A DNA stretch of 64,000 nucleotides from Sphingopyxis sp. 2PD (GCF_005503695.1 NZ_SCMU01000005.1:1-64000); one strand, 5' to 3'. Positions 7,075 through 16,703 are shown, numbered from the stretch's first letter. The notes: generated by a model from the sequence alone, not told the origin. Numbers and translations: made by a program.

Positions 7075-9135
7075 TCACCAGATGCGGACGCGGTCTTTGG
7101 GCGCCAGATACAGCTTCTGGCCTTCCTTGATCTGATACGCCTTATACCACGGGTCAAGGTTGCGCGAGACCCAAGTCCGCTGGATCGAGGGCGAATGCGG
7201 ATCGGTCGTGATGCGCTGCGACAGATTCTGGTCGCGATAGTTGCGCCGCCACACCTGCGCCCAGCCGAGGAAGAAGCGCTGGTCGCCGGTGAGCCCGCCG
7301 AGCACCGGCGCTTCCTTGCCGCCGAGCGACGCCTTGTACGCGTCATAGGCAACGGTCAGCCCCGCCAGATCGCCGATATTCTCGCCCAGCGTGAACGTCC
7401 CGTCGAGCTTTTCGCCGGGCAGCACTTCATAGGCGTCATATTGCGCGATCAGCGCCTTGCCCGCGGCCTCGAACGCCGCGACGTCGGCGGGGGTCCACCA
7501 GTCGGCGAGCTTGCCGGTCTCGTCATATTTGGCGCCCTGGTCGTCGAAATGATGGCTGATCTCATGACCGATCACGGCGCCGATGCCGCCATAGTTGATC
7601 GCCGGGTCGGCGTGCGGGTCAAAAAAGGGCGGCTGCAGGATCGCGGCGGGGAAGACGATCTCGTTCATGCCGAAATTGGCATAGGCGTTGACCGTCATCG
7701 GGGTCATGCCCCATTCCCACTTGCGAATGTCATCGCCCAGGCGGCTGATATTGTCGTCGTGCGCGAACTGGTTCGACCGCAGCGCGTTGCCAAACAGGTC
7801 GTCGGCCTTGATCTCGAGCTTGCTGTAATCCTTCCAGCGATCGGGATAGCCGATCTTGGTGGTGAAATTCGCCAGCTTCTGCTTCGCCTTGACCTTCGTC
7901 TGCGGCTGCATCCACGCGAGGCCGTCGATGCGGCGACCCATTGCGGCAAGGACATTCCTGACAAGTTCATCCATCGCCGCCTTGGTTTCGGGCGGGAAAT
8001 ATTTGGCGACATAGTCCTGACCGACCGCCTCACCGAGGTTGCCGGTGGTGAAATCGACCGCGCGCTTCCAGCGTTCCTGCATCTGCGGCGTGCCCGACAG
8101 CGCGGTGCCATAGAAGGAGAAGGCCTCCTGCGCGAACTTGTCGGGCAGCACGCCCGAAAAGCCGTCGAGGCTGCGGATCATCAGCATGTCGCGCAGCACC
8201 GCGATCGGCGCATCGGCAAGCAATTTTGCCTCGCCGGTAAAGGCGCTCGGCTGCGACACCAGCAGTGCATCTTCCTTGACGCCGATGCCGCGAATGAAGG
8301 TCGCCCAGTCAAAACCCGGCGCCGCGGCGGCGAGCTCGGCGATCGTCATCTTGTTATAGACTTTGGTCGCGTCGCTGCTGTCATTCTTGTCCCAATGGAC
8401 GGTCGCGATCTGCTTTTCGAAATCATAGATCGCCTTGGCACGCGCCGCGGCATTGGCCTCGCCCGCCAGCGTCAGGACATTTTCCAGATGCTTGAGGTAC
8501 GCGGCCTGCAGCTTCGCGTTGCGCTCATTGTCCTTCAGATAGAAATCGCGGTCGGGCATGCCGATGCCGCCCTGAAACATCGTGTAGATGTACACTTCGG
8601 GATTCTTGTCGTCCTGCCCGACGAAGCCGCCAAAGAAATGTTGGACGCCGTTGCGATCGGCTTCGGCCAGCAGCGCCGCGAGCCCCGCCTTGTCGACGGC
8701 GCGGATCTTGGCAAGCCACGGCTGGATCGGCGCCAGCCCCTTGGCTTCGACGGCTGCGCCATCCAGATAGGCGGCATAGTTGCGGCCGATCATGCTGTTC
8801 GGATCGCCCTTGGCGGCGTCGAGGATTTCGCGGGTACGCACCTGCGACAGGTCGCCGAGCGCGGTGAACATGCCATAGTTCGACTTGTCGGCGGGGATCG
8901 GGGTGTTCTTGGCCCAGGTGCCGTTGGCATAGGCATAGAAATCGTCGCCCGGCTGGACAATGGTGTCCATGCCCGCGGTGTCGAAGCCAAAGGTACCGAG
9001 TTCGGGCTTGGCCGCGCTTTCGGTGGCGGGCGCCGGGGCGGCCTTTTCCTTGGCCGCGGCGGGAAGCGCCGAAATCAGCATCGCGCCAAGCGCGGCGGTC
9101 GCCATCAGGCGCGACGAAACATGCGAAAACATCAT
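7075..9135 (-). CDS. M13-family (neprilysin/PepO-like) zinc endopeptidase
   Basis: A 686-residue exported metallopeptidase of normal M13 length. A signal peptide covers about residues 1-28 (A-L-P-A-A-A-K). The zinc motif HEISH is at 524-528 within V-I-G-H-E-I-S-H-H-F-D-D. The third ligand is E585 in G-E-N-I-G-D-L-A-G, and the family motif N-A-Y-A-N-F lies upstream. It should act in the periplasm on peptides. The protein ends R-V-R-I-W rather than the C-x-V-W ending of many relatives. The gene is upstream of cckA on the same strand with 23 bp between them, so they may share a transcript. Confidence 0.95.
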   Translation of the reverse strand: MMFSHVSSRLMATAALGAMLISALPAAAKEKAAPAPATESAAKPELGTFGFDTAGMDTIVQPGDDFYAYANGTWAKNTPIPADKSNYGMFTALGDLSQVRTREILDAAKGDPNSMIGRNYAAYLDGAAVEAKGLAPIQPWLAKIRAVDKAGLAALLAEADRNGVQHFFGGFVGQDDKNPEVYIYTMFQGGIGMPDRDFYLKDNERNAKLQAAYLKHLENVLTLAGEANAAARAKAIYDFEKQIATVHWDKNDSSDATKVYNKMTIAELAAAAPGFDWATFIRGIGVKEDALLVSQPSAFTGEAKLLADAPIAVLRDMLMIRSLDGFSGVLPDKFAQEAFSFYGTALSGTPQMQERWKRAVDFTTGNLGEAVGQDYVAKYFPPETKAAMDELVRNVLAAMGRRIDGLAWMQPQTKVKAKQKLANFTTKIGYPDRWKDYSKLEIKADDLFGNALRSNQFAHDDNISRLGDDIRKWEWGMTPMTVNAYANFGMNEIVFPAAILQPPFFDPHADPAINYGGIGAVIGHEISHHFDDQGAKYDETGKLADWWTPADVAAFEAAGKALIAQYDAYEVLPGEKLDGTFTLGENIGDLAGLTVAYDAYKASLGGKEAPVLGGLTGDQRFFLGWAQVWRRNYRDQNLSQRITTDPHSPSIQRTWVSRNLDPWYKAYQIKEGQKLYLAPKDRVRIW

Positions 9136-9231
9136 GATAGTCCCCAGTTCTCAAAACGACGCGATGACGTGCGGCGCATCCGCGGGGCACAGCATCGCAA
9201 TGGGACAGCTATACGACGGCGGGCGCGCCGT

Positions 9232-9846
9232 TCAACCGGCGGGGGTGTCGCTGGTCGATGCCTCATGTCGTTGGTCGCGTGCCCGCTGCAATTTGCGCCG
9301 CCAGCGCAGGCGAATCCAATTGTCCCAGAACACCGACGCCAGCACATAGCCCAGCGCTGCCGACACCAGCGAAATGACCAGCAGCCCGCCCAGCATCGCC
9401 GGAGCCGCGTCCGAAAAGGCCCAGCGCGCCCATTCGCCCGCCGACGCACCATGCTCGATCATCGCCGAAAAGGTGGCGCTGTTGGCTTGCAGGCCAAACA
9501 GCCAGTCGCCGAGCCACACCGACGCCAGGATGATGAACGGCGTCGTGACCGGGTTCGACAGGAACGTCATTGCGGCACCGATCGGGATATTGGCGCGGAC
9601 GGGCAGCGCGAGCAGCGCGACGCCCAATATCTGGATACCCGGGATCAGAAAGAATATCCCGACGAACAGCCCCAGCGCGGTACCGCGCGGTACCGAGGTG
9701 CGGGTAAAACGCCACAAATGGCTATGCGCAACGCGGTGCGCAAACGGCTTGACGAAGCGGCTGGCCAGCAGCTCTTCGCGCGTCGGCGAATTGCGGCGGA
9801 TCCAGTTCATCACCGCCGCCTTGTCCCGGGGCTTGCCGCCGCTCAC
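9232..9846 (-). CDS. DUF2062 integral membrane protein
   Basis: A 204-residue membrane protein. The DUF2062 signature is visible: [11 protein letters not shown] near 53-63, followed by F-L-S-N-P-V-T-T-P near 95-103. Hydrophobic segments lie near 56-82, 90-115 and 150-172, with a basic C-terminal tail. The molecular function of the family is unknown. It starts at GTG, which overlaps the smpB stop codon as GTGA, so it is probably translated together with smpB. Only the family assignment is secure. Confidence 0.85.
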   Translation of the reverse strand: MSGGKPRDKAAVMNWIRRNSPTREELLASRFVKPFAHRVAHSHLWRFTRTSVPRGTALGLFVGIFFLIPGIQILGVALLALPVRANIPIGAAMTFLSNPVTTPFIILASVWLGDWLFGLQANSATFSAMIEHGASAGEWARWAFSDAAPAMLGGLLVISLVSAALGYVLASVFWDNWIRLRWRRKLQRARDQRHEASTSDTPAG

Positions 9847-10328
9847 CCGCGCTCTTTCATCAGACGCTGCTTGTCGCGCTTCCAGTCGCGTTCCTTGATC
9901 GACTCCCGCTTGTCATGTGCCTTCTTGCCCTTGGCGAGCGCGAGTTCGACCTTGGCACGGCCGCGGCTGTTGAAATAGACCGACAGCGGGACCAGCGTCA
10001 TGCCCTGCCGCGCGACGGCGGCGTACATCTTGTTGATCTCCCTGCCGCTGAGCAGCAGCTTGCGCGGGCGCTTCGGTTCGTGATTGTGGCGGTTGCCGTG
10101 ACTGAATTCGGGGATGTTGCTGTTGATCAGCCACACCTCGCTGCCCTTCACCTCAGCATAGCTCTCGGCGATCGTGCCTTCGCCGAAACGCAGCGATTTG
10201 ACCTCGGTCCCCTGCAGCGCGATCCCCGCCTCGAACACCTGTTCAATGGCAAAGTCAAAGCGCGCGCGCCGGTTTTCGGCGACGATCTTTTTCTTGTCGA
10301 ATTCGGCGGCGGACTGCGGACGGGCCAT
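9843..10328 (-). CDS. smpB: SsrA-binding protein SmpB
   Basis: A 161-residue SmpB, the partner of tmRNA in rescue of stalled ribosomes. Landmarks are N-R-R-A-R-F-D-F near 20, the [13 protein letters not shown] core near 35-48, Y-A-E-V-K near 57, the N-P-E-F-S-H-G-like segment (here I-P-E-F-S-H-G), and a basic C-terminal tail (K-K-A-H-D-K-R then R-D-W-K-R-D). The start was placed at [10 protein letters not shown]; the open frame runs further upstream through dapA but only as an unrelated frame. It lies 8 bp after dapA and overlaps the DUF2062 start. No ssrA gene was found in this window. Confidence 0.98.
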   Translation of the reverse strand: MARPQSAAEFDKKKIVAENRRARFDFAIEQVFEAGIALQGTEVKSLRFGEGTIAESYAEVKGSEVWLINSNIPEFSHGNRHNHEPKRPRKLLLSGREINKMYAAVARQGMTLVPLSVYFNSRGRAKVELALAKGKKAHDKRESIKERDWKRDKQRLMKERG

Positions 10329-10336
10329 GACGTAAC

Positions 10337-11212
10337 CTAGATCACTCCTGCCGCGGACAATGCGGCATCGACGGCGGCGCGCGACGCATCGTTCGCCGGA
10401 ATGATAGGTAGGCGCACTTCGGGCGAAAACCAGTCGTGGACGCGCGACAGCGCATATTTGACCGGCCCCGGCGAGGTGTCGGAGAACATCGCCTGATGCA
10501 GGTCGAACAGCCGGTCGTGCAGCGTCAGTGCGCGGGCCCAGTCGGCGGCAGCGCACGCCGCGGCAAAATCGGCGCACAGGCGCGGCGCGACATTGGCGGT
10601 GACCGAGATACAGCCGACGCCGCCCAACACCGCGTGCGGCAGCCACAGGTCGTCGTTGCCGCTGAGTTGGCAGAAGTCGTTGCCCGCCCCGGCGCGATGC
10701 ATCGTCACCCGCGCCAGATCGCCGCTGGCATCCTTGATCGCGACGACCGAGGGGATTTCGGCGAGCTTGCACAGCGTCTCGGCGCCGATGTCGGCGACGG
10801 TGCGGCCGGGGACGTTATAGACGACGATCGGCAGGTCGCTGGCGTCGGCGAGCGCCTGAAAATGCGCAAGCATCCCGGCCTGGCTTGGCCGATTGTAATA
10901 AGGCGCGACGATCAGCGCCGCCGCTGCCCCAGCGGCCTGCGCATAGCGCATGTGGCGAACCGCGGTCGCGGTATCGTTCGATCCGCAACCCGCGATCACC
11001 GGCACGCGCCCCGCCGCCGCCTGGATGCAGCTGTCGATCACCTGATAATGTTCGTCGAACCCCAATGTCGGGCTTTCGCCGGTTGTCCCGCACGGCACGA
11101 GCGCGCTGGTGCCTTCATGGATCTGCCAGTCGACCAGCCGCGCAAATGCCGGAGCGTCGAACGCCCCATCGCGAAATGGCGTCACCAAGGCGGGAATAGA
11201 CCCCGAAAACAT
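10337..11212 (-). CDS. dapA: 4-hydroxy-tetrahydrodipicolinate synthase
   Basis: A 291-residue class I aldolase of the DapA family. It condenses pyruvate with aspartate semialdehyde in lysine and diaminopimelate synthesis. Visible are the G-T-T-G-E motif (residues 42-46), Tyr132 in V-Y-N-V-P-G-R-T and the Schiff-base Lys160 in V-A-I-K-D-A-S-G-D. The length matches the family. dapA followed by smpB is a frequent alphaproteobacterial arrangement. The gene is divergent from the lytic transglycosylase gene, with about 100 bp between the two starts. Confidence 0.98.
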   Translation of the reverse strand: MFSGSIPALVTPFRDGAFDAPAFARLVDWQIHEGTSALVPCGTTGESPTLGFDEHYQVIDSCIQAAAGRVPVIAGCGSNDTATAVRHMRYAQAAGAAAALIVAPYYNRPSQAGMLAHFQALADASDLPIVVYNVPGRTVADIGAETLCKLAEIPSVVAIKDASGDLARVTMHRAGAGNDFCQLSGNDDLWLPHAVLGGVGCISVTANVAPRLCADFAAACAAADWARALTLHDRLFDLHQAMFSDTSPGPVKYALSRVHDWFSPEVRLPIIPANDASRAAVDAALSAAGVI

Positions 11213-11312
11213 GCCCCGCTCCTTTACAAAAACACGGGCCAGCCGGTAGAGTCCCGACGGCGCGCCGCTAATGGACGCCTATTCAGCGCCCCGCAAGGAG
11301 TTTGCCACTAAC

Positions 11313-13340
11313 ATGGCCGCCATGATTACGCTGCCCCGAATTTCTCGTCTGGCCTTGGCCTTTGCGCTGCTCGTCCCGACCACCGCTCAGGCAAGCGAAC
11401 TGACCCCCGAACAGATGCAGTGGTATCGCGCGCAAATGGGCCTCGCGTCGACATCGGGACCGCCGCCAGCGACCAGTTCGGTCGGCGATGCGGTGATGGA
11501 ATGGCGCCGCCTGACCGCCAACACCGGCGCCTCGTTCGATCAGTTGTCGCGCTTTCTGATGGCGAACAAGGGCTGGCCCGACGCCGACAAGATGCGCGTC
11601 CGCGCCGAAAAGGCGATCGCGATCGACAGCTTCGACCCCGCGCGCACCCTCGCCTATTTTCAGGCCTATCCCCCGCAGACGCCCAGCGGGCATCTACGCC
11701 ATGCGATGGCACTGAACGCATCGGGCCGCCGCGACGATGCCAACGCCGCGGTGCGCCGCGCCTGGACCGGCGGAGCGCTCGACGAATATGAGGTCAGCCG
11801 CGCGCTCAGCCTGTTTCCGGGCGCGCTGTCGGTCGCCGACCATGACGCGCGGATGGACCGGCTGCTGTGGTCGGGCGCCACTGGCGCGGCGAGCCGCCAG
11901 CTCGCCTATACCTCGCCCGAACGCCGCAGCATCTTTGCCGCGCGCCTCGCGATGCGCAGCAGCGCGGTCGACGCGGCGTTCCAGGCGTCGGCGGTCGAAA
12001 GCGCCAACCCGTCGCTGGTCCGCACCGACGCCGGGTACATCACCGACAAGGCGACTTGGCTGCGCCAGACCGGCCGCGTCGGCGAAGCGCGCGCCCTGCT
12101 CGCTGCACCCCGCACGCTGGCCAAAGCGCCGACCGATCCCGAGGAATGGATCGAAACGCTGCTCACCAACGCGCGGCTGGCCGACAGCGGCGGCGACAAG
12201 CTGACCGCCTATAATATCGCACGGCAAATCGACGACGCGTTCCCGCCGGGAACGGCGATCCGCGAAACCCCGCTCGCCGTCCGCGACGATTATACGTCGC
12301 TGGCGTGGCTCGCCGGGCAGCTGGCGTTCAAGGATTTGCGCCGCCCAGCCGAGGCGGTGCGGCTGTACCGCGCCTATGGCGAAGCCGCGCGATCGGCGCA
12401 GACGCGCACCAAGGGTTTCTACTGGGCCGGCCGCGCCGCGCTTGCCGCCGGGGACCGATCGACCGCGGACGCGCATTTCGCCGACGCCGCGCAGCATTAC
12501 GACCAATTTTACGGCCAGCTCGCGCTCGAACGGCTGGGCCGTCCGCAGCCCAAGCCGACACCCAATCCCACGATTCGGGTCAGCGATGATGAAAAGCGCG
12601 CCTTTGCCGATGACCGGCTCGTCCGCGCCGCGCGCGCGCTCGGCGAAATCGGGGCCTGGCGTGAGCAGACCCTGTTCCTGCGTGCGCTGTCGCAAAAGGC
12701 CACCTCGCCCGCCGACCATGTCCTCGCCGGGCAATTGGCGTCGCAGATCGGTCGCCCCGACCTCGGCGTGATGATCGGCCGCAGCGCGCAGGCGAACAGC
12801 CTCGACGCCGTCGAAGTCGCGGGCTTCCCGACCGTCCGCGTGCCCGCGGGGCACGAAGGCAACTGGACCTTCATCCACGCGATCACCCGGCAGGAAAGCC
12901 AGTTCGACCGGCAGGCGATCAGCCATGCCGGGGCGCGCGGCATGATGCAGCTGATGCCCGGCACCGCGAACGAAGTCGCGGGCAAGCTCGGCCTTTCCTA
13001 CACCCGCGACCTGCTCACCACCGACACCAATTACAACATGACGCTGGGATCGACCTATTTCCAGCAGATGCTGCGCTATTATGGCGGCAGCTACCCGCTC
13101 GCGGTCGCCGCCTACAACGCCGGTCCCGGCAATGTGAACAAGTGGCTACGCGCCAATGGCGATCCGCGCACCGGATCGATCGAGATGCTCGACTGGATCG
13201 AGGCGATTCCGATCTTCGAGACCAAAAATTACGTGCAGCGCGTGCTGGAAAATGCGGTCGTCTACGACACGCTGCAACCCGGCAAGACGTTGCCGCAGGC
13301 GCCGCTCAGCTTCTACCTCGGCAAACGTACGCCGGGATAA
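11313..13340 (+). CDS. Soluble lytic murein transglycosylase (Slt-type)
   Basis: A 675-residue periplasmic peptidoglycan lyase. A signal peptide covers about 1-28 (ending T-A-Q-A-S). A long helical, TPR-like superhelix follows (about 35-480), then the SLT domain (about 500-640) with catalytic E528 in T-R-Q-E-S-Q-F, followed by G-A-R-G-M-M-Q-L-M-P-G-T-A and A-A-Y-N-A-G-P-G-N-V. The start at 11313 was chosen because AAGGAG (11295-11300) precedes it; the open frame begins 42 nt earlier without a good site. Enzymes of this kind cut glycan strands to give 1,6-anhydro ends during wall turnover. greB follows after 6 bp. Confidence 0.93.
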   Translation: MAAMITLPRISRLALAFALLVPTTAQASELTPEQMQWYRAQMGLASTSGPPPATSSVGDAVMEWRRLTANTGASFDQLSRFLMANKGWPDADKMRVRAEKAIAIDSFDPARTLAYFQAYPPQTPSGHLRHAMALNASGRRDDANAAVRRAWTGGALDEYEVSRALSLFPGALSVADHDARMDRLLWSGATGAASRQLAYTSPERRSIFAARLAMRSSAVDAAFQASAVESANPSLVRTDAGYITDKATWLRQTGRVGEARALLAAPRTLAKAPTDPEEWIETLLTNARLADSGGDKLTAYNIARQIDDAFPPGTAIRETPLAVRDDYTSLAWLAGQLAFKDLRRPAEAVRLYRAYGEAARSAQTRTKGFYWAGRAALAAGDRSTADAHFADAAQHYDQFYGQLALERLGRPQPKPTPNPTIRVSDDEKRAFADDRLVRAARALGEIGAWREQTLFLRALSQKATSPADHVLAGQLASQIGRPDLGVMIGRSAQANSLDAVEVAGFPTVRVPAGHEGNWTFIHAITRQESQFDRQAISHAGARGMMQLMPGTANEVAGKLGLSYTRDLLTTDTNYNMTLGSTYFQQMLRYYGGSYPLAVAAYNAGPGNVNKWLRANGDPRTGSIEMLDWIEAIPIFETKNYVQRVLENAVVYDTLQPGKTLPQAPLSFYLGKRTPG

Positions 13341-13346
13341 GCCCGC

Positions 13347-13832
13347 GTGGCGGGGGAACACAGCAACATCATCAGCCCCGCAGGCTATGCCGCGCTGCGC
13401 GCCGAGTACGACGCGCTGCTCGGTGACGAGCGGCCAAAACTGGTCGACGTGATCAGCTGGGCGGCGGGCAATGGCGACCGCAGCGAAAATGGCGACTATA
13501 TCTATGGCCGCAAGCGCCTCCGCGAAATCGACCGGCGGCTCTCGTTCCTTGCGCGCCGGATGAAGGCGGCGCGCGTCGTCGATCCCGCCGAGCAGCCCGA
13601 CAAGAGCCGCATCTGGTTCGGCGCCACCGTCGAACTCGCCGACGACGACGATGCGCGGCGCACCGTCACGCTGGTCGGCGACGACGAGGCCGAGGCGGGC
13701 GACGGCCGGATCGGCTGGAACAGCCCCCTCGCCCGTGCGCTGCGCGGCGCCGCGGTCGGCGATTTGCGCGTGGTCCAGCTTCCGTCAGGGCCGAAAGAGT
13801 GGGAGGTGATGGCGATCCGCTATCCCTCCTGA
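13347..13832 (+). CDS. greB: Transcription elongation factor GreB
   Basis: A 161-residue Gre factor. The N-terminal coiled-coil region carries the catalytic acidic tip in G-N-G-D-R-S-E-N-G-D-Y (about residues 41-51), followed by Y-G-R-K-R-L-R-E-I-D-R-R, which favours GreB over GreA. The C-terminal FKBP-like domain contains G-W-N-S-P-L-A-R-A-L. It rescues backtracked RNA polymerase by stimulating transcript cleavage. The start is GTG, 6 bp after the transglycosylase stop, so the two genes are probably cotranscribed. The acidic insert D-D-D-D-A-R-R near 95 is a small peculiarity. Confidence 0.92.
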   Translation: MAGEHSNIISPAGYAALRAEYDALLGDERPKLVDVISWAAGNGDRSENGDYIYGRKRLREIDRRLSFLARRMKAARVVDPAEQPDKSRIWFGATVELADDDDARRTVTLVGDDEAEAGDGRIGWNSPLARALRGAAVGDLRVVQLPSGPKEWEVMAIRYPS

Positions 13833-13873
13833 CGATCGTCCTCGCGGCGGCGACCGGGACAATCGGTAAAGCG

Positions 13874-15592
13874 CTACTCCCCGATCCCCGCAATCAACGC
13901 CCGCTGATCCTTGCGCAGTTCGGGCAGCGCGCGCGCCAGCTTCGCCCAATGCGCCGCCTCGCTCGCATCGGCCGTAACGCCGACCCCCTTGGCATATGCA
14001 TCGGCCAGGATTGCCCGCGACCCTGCAAAGCCCGCGCGCGCCGCAACGCTGCAATCCTCGATCGCCCCGGCCAGCGTCTTGGCGGCAAAATGCGCCTCGC
14101 ACAGCCAGTGATTGCCCTCGGGATTGCCTGCCGAAGCAATCGTCCGCAGCCGTGCGAGATTGGCGGCGCGGGTGTCGGCGAAATAGGTCAGCGCAAAAAT
14201 GGCTGCCGGGTGCCCCTTCTCCGCCGCCTCGGCATAAAGCGCCTGCGACCGCGCGAAATCGGCGGGACCAAAGGTTCCCGCCGCCAGCCGATACGCCAGA
14301 TGCGTCTTTGCTTTCGAAAAGCCCGCGTTCGACGCCGCGACATACAGATCATAGGCGCGCTTGACGTCGGCCGCCGACGGATCATTTTCCAGCAGCAGAT
14401 AGGCGAGTTCCTGCTGCCCTGCCGGAAACCCCTGCGCCGCCGATGCCTCCAGATACGTCCGCGCGCGCGGCAGGTCGCGCTTCACCCCGACCCCCAGCGA
14501 GAACATATAGCCCACCAGCTGCTGTGCCAGCGGATGCCCGCCGTCGGCCAGCCGGACCAGCTCGGCGGCCGGATGGCGCGACAGCACATCGGCGATCAGC
14601 ACCGGCTCGTCCTCGATCGCCAGCCGGTCGAGCGAAATGTCGGCGAGCGGGTCGGTCGCCGCGCTTCGCGCGGCGGTGGCCGCCTGCCCCTTCGCCGGGA
14701 GCGGAACGACCGCCACCGCCGACGTCGGGCGGGCGGGCGCAGCCGCCGGAACCTCGGGCGGCGCGACCAGATAATAATCGTCGAACCAGCTGCCATAATG
14801 AAACGGCTGCTGCGGCCCCAGCTCCATGCCATGTGTGCGCTTGTAAACTTCGCGCGATACGATCTTGAAATAATCGGAGATTTCGAGCCCGGGAATGGCC
14901 AGTTCCTTGACCACCGCCGCGGCAAACGGGCTGACGGGCGATCCGACCGGCGCAAAATCCAGCGCGGGCCGCCCCTTCGCGGTCGAATAGAAAACCGCGC
15001 CTTGGCCAATATCGAGCAGCCCCAGCGGGGCCGAGGCCGCTTCGCCCGCGGCGACATTGACGTCCTCGATCCGCACCACCGGCTCGGCGGTGCGGCAGGC
15101 ATCGACGAACAGCAGGGTAAAGGCGCCCGTCGGCACGACCCGCTTCACCGCCGCTTCGATCGACAGATAGCGCTTTTCGACATCGGCGCGCCGCGCCGCG
15201 GGCGGCGCCTCCATCGGGACCAGCCAGTTGCGCCCGCCATATTCAAAGCCGTGCCCGGCATAATAGATGATCACCGATTTCGCCCCCGCTGCCTCGGCGG
15301 CAAAGCGCGTCAGCGCGGTGTCGAGCGTTGCCATATCGGCGTTGCGCACGATGCGCGGCGAAATCCCCGCCTTGGCAAAGGCGTCGCAGACATAATCGAT
15401 GTCGTTGACCGCATTTTTCAGCGACGGCCATTCCCAATCATTATAGGCGCTGTTGCCGATCAGCAGCGCGACGCGATCGCCCGCAAGCGGCGCGGTGCCG
15501 CAGGCGGCAGGCTGGGCGGCGGCGATCGGCGTGGTCGCCATCGCAATAAACAGCGCCGCCAACACCGCCGCCAAACGTGCCTGAATCGCCAT
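13874..15592 (-). CDS. Exported caspase-like (C14) protein with Sel1 repeats
   Basis: A 572-residue protein with three parts. A signal peptide covers about 1-26 (ending I-A-A-A-Q). A caspase/metacaspase-like peptidase domain (about 38-260) carries the dyad H114 in Y-Y-A-G-H-G-F and C166 in F-V-D-A-C-R, so it looks catalytically intact. Sel1-type helical repeats (about 335-560) are marked by G-V-G-V units such as Y-A-K-G-V-G-V near the end. Between them is a Pro/Ala-rich linker near 290-320. Family knowledge: bacterial caspase homologues cut after Arg/Lys or Asp, and Sel1 repeats mediate protein contacts. The substrate and role are unknown. It converges with greB with 41 bp between the stops. 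Confidence 0.85.
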   Translation of the reverse strand: MAIQARLAAVLAALFIAMATTPIAAAQPAACGTAPLAGDRVALLIGNSAYNDWEWPSLKNAVNDIDYVCDAFAKAGISPRIVRNADMATLDTALTRFAAEAAGAKSVIIYYAGHGFEYGGRNWLVPMEAPPAARRADVEKRYLSIEAAVKRVVPTGAFTLLFVDACRTAEPVVRIEDVNVAAGEAASAPLGLLDIGQGAVFYSTAKGRPALDFAPVGSPVSPFAAAVVKELAIPGLEISDYFKIVSREVYKRTHGMELGPQQPFHYGSWFDDYYLVAPPEVPAAAPARPTSAVAVVPLPAKGQAATAARSAATDPLADISLDRLAIEDEPVLIADVLSRHPAAELVRLADGGHPLAQQLVGYMFSLGVGVKRDLPRARTYLEASAAQGFPAGQQELAYLLLENDPSAADVKRAYDLYVAASNAGFSKAKTHLAYRLAAGTFGPADFARSQALYAEAAEKGHPAAIFALTYFADTRAANLARLRTIASAGNPEGNHWLCEAHFAAKTLAGAIEDCSVAARAGFAGSRAILADAYAKGVGVTADASEAAHWAKLARALPELRKDQRALIAGIGE

Positions 15593-15749
15593 CCTTGCCC
15601 CTATCCGCCCCGGGCCTGCGCCCGCATCAAAAGTGGCGGAAATCTGCGCAACTTTACGCTGAAAATCGCATCAATTCCCGCTTTCGCGCACCCTTGTCAC
15701 CGATGGTAAGTGACGCGGACAATGTAGGAAAGCGGAAAGTCGCGGCTGC

Positions 15750-15905
15750 TCAGGGTTGCAGCAGCGCCGGGACAATCCAGATCGCCGAGAGGACGATCAC
15801 CACCGCGATCAGCGAAAAGCCCAGCACATAGCGGACATTGTGACCCTTGACCCCGCCGCTGGCTTCGGTCTCGGTCACTTCGACATGGTCATCGACGACT
15901 TTCAT
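15750..15905 (-). CDS. Small single-span membrane protein, unknown function
   Basis: A 51-residue protein with an acidic N-terminal part (D-D-H-V-E-V-T-E-T-E) and one hydrophobic segment near 27-47 (Y-V-L-G-F-S-L-I-A-V-V-I-V-L-S-A-I-W). The frame stays open upstream into the rnpB region, but the start at MKVVDDH was preferred because AAAGGGAAA precedes it at good spacing on the minus strand, and the upstream Met (15935) has none. It probably sits in the inner membrane with its acidic end in the cytoplasm. I do not recognise a family. It lies between the caspase-like gene and rnpB, all on the minus strand. Confidence 0.65.
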   Translation of the reverse strand: MKVVDDHVEVTETEASGGVKGHNVRYVLGFSLIAVVIVLSAIWIVPALLQP

Positions 15906-15987
15906 GGTGCATTTCCCTTTCAACTGGTCCGACATAGAACGCGGGCGGCGCACGGGCGTTCCGCGCGCCGCGTTGGGGAGAATGTTG

Positions 15988-16380
15988 CCAGAGGGTCTGT
16001 AAGCCGGGTTCTGTCCACCCCGTTTCCGGGGATGGGCGATCATTCCTCTAGGCGAATGGTTACCCATACGCTCAAGCAGTCAACCCGGACGGCGGGGCCG
16101 GAACCAGCCCTGGAATTGCTCCCGTGCCATCCCTATTCGACCTTGCTCCCGGTGGGGTTTGCCGTGCCGCGTCCGTTACCGTCCGCGCGGTGCGCTCTTA
16201 CCGCACCCTTTCACCTTTCGCCGGGCCAAAGCCGTGGCGGTTTGCTCTCTGTGGCACTTTCCCTGAACCGGTCCTTCGGACCGGTCCGCCGGACGTTATC
16301 CGGCACCGTGATTTCCGTGGAGCCCGGACTTTCCTCCCCCGGCAGGATACCCCACCGGCGGCGATCGCCCGACCCTCTGG
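15988..16380 (-). ncRNA. rnpB: RNase P RNA (bacterial type A)
   Basis: The catalytic RNA of ribonuclease P, which trims tRNA 5' ends. On the minus strand the 5' part reads CCAGAGGGTCGGGCG and continues into the conserved GAGGAAAGTCCGGGCTCC element. The 3' part ends with ACAGAACCCGGCTTACAGA followed by CCCTCTGG, which pairs with the 5' end to close helix P1. The length of about 393 nt fits type A. The exact ends were set from the P1 pairing and may be off by a few bases. No clear T-run terminator follows. Confidence 0.95.
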
Positions 16381-16459
16381 CAGCGGCGAGTATAGCGCGA
16401 ATGAAAGGCGATGACGAGCGATTGTGGAAAGGGGTGGTTTGGGATGGGAAGCGGACGGA

Positions 16460-16655
16460 GCCGATCCTCCCCGGAACGGGGAGGGGGACCAGCGAAGCTG
16501 GTGGAGGGGCACCATCGGTTTGCCTTGCCGCCGAAGTCGTGCTCTACCGCTATGCTCCCGGAAAGTTGGGTTCTTTCAGCGCAGCGCAGCGCAAACCGCC
16601 GGTGCCCCTCCACCACCCTTCGGGTGGTCCCCCTCCCCCGTTGGGGGAGGATCGG
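16460..16655. repeat. Large imperfect inverted repeat, MITE-like
   Basis: Two arms of about 54 bp (16460-16513 and 16601-16655) are inverted copies with mismatches. Each contains the GATCCTCCCC...GGGGAGG dyad, the GGGGGACCA/TGGTCCCCC segment and GGTGCCCCTCCACC or its complement. The 87-bp spacer has no gene. It looks like a non-autonomous palindromic element and has no recognisable transposase. It occupies most of the gene-free 16381-16816 stretch. Confidence 0.65.
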
Positions 16656-16703
16656 CTATGTCCGCAATTGGTCGACTTCGGACGTGCCCGACCTCTTCTC
16701 TTC

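Noticed and set aside
7051-9978. Very long open frame (975 codons) on the plus strand opposite the M13 peptidase, DUF2062 and smpB genes
   Set aside because: It is antisense to well-supported genes, and its translation is rich in Arg, His and Gly without domains. Such frames arise from the strong GC bias at third codon positions.
13799-15709. 636-codon plus-strand frame opposite the caspase-like gene
   Set aside because: The minus strand encodes clear signal peptide, caspase and Sel1 features. The plus frame is Arg/Gly-rich noise.
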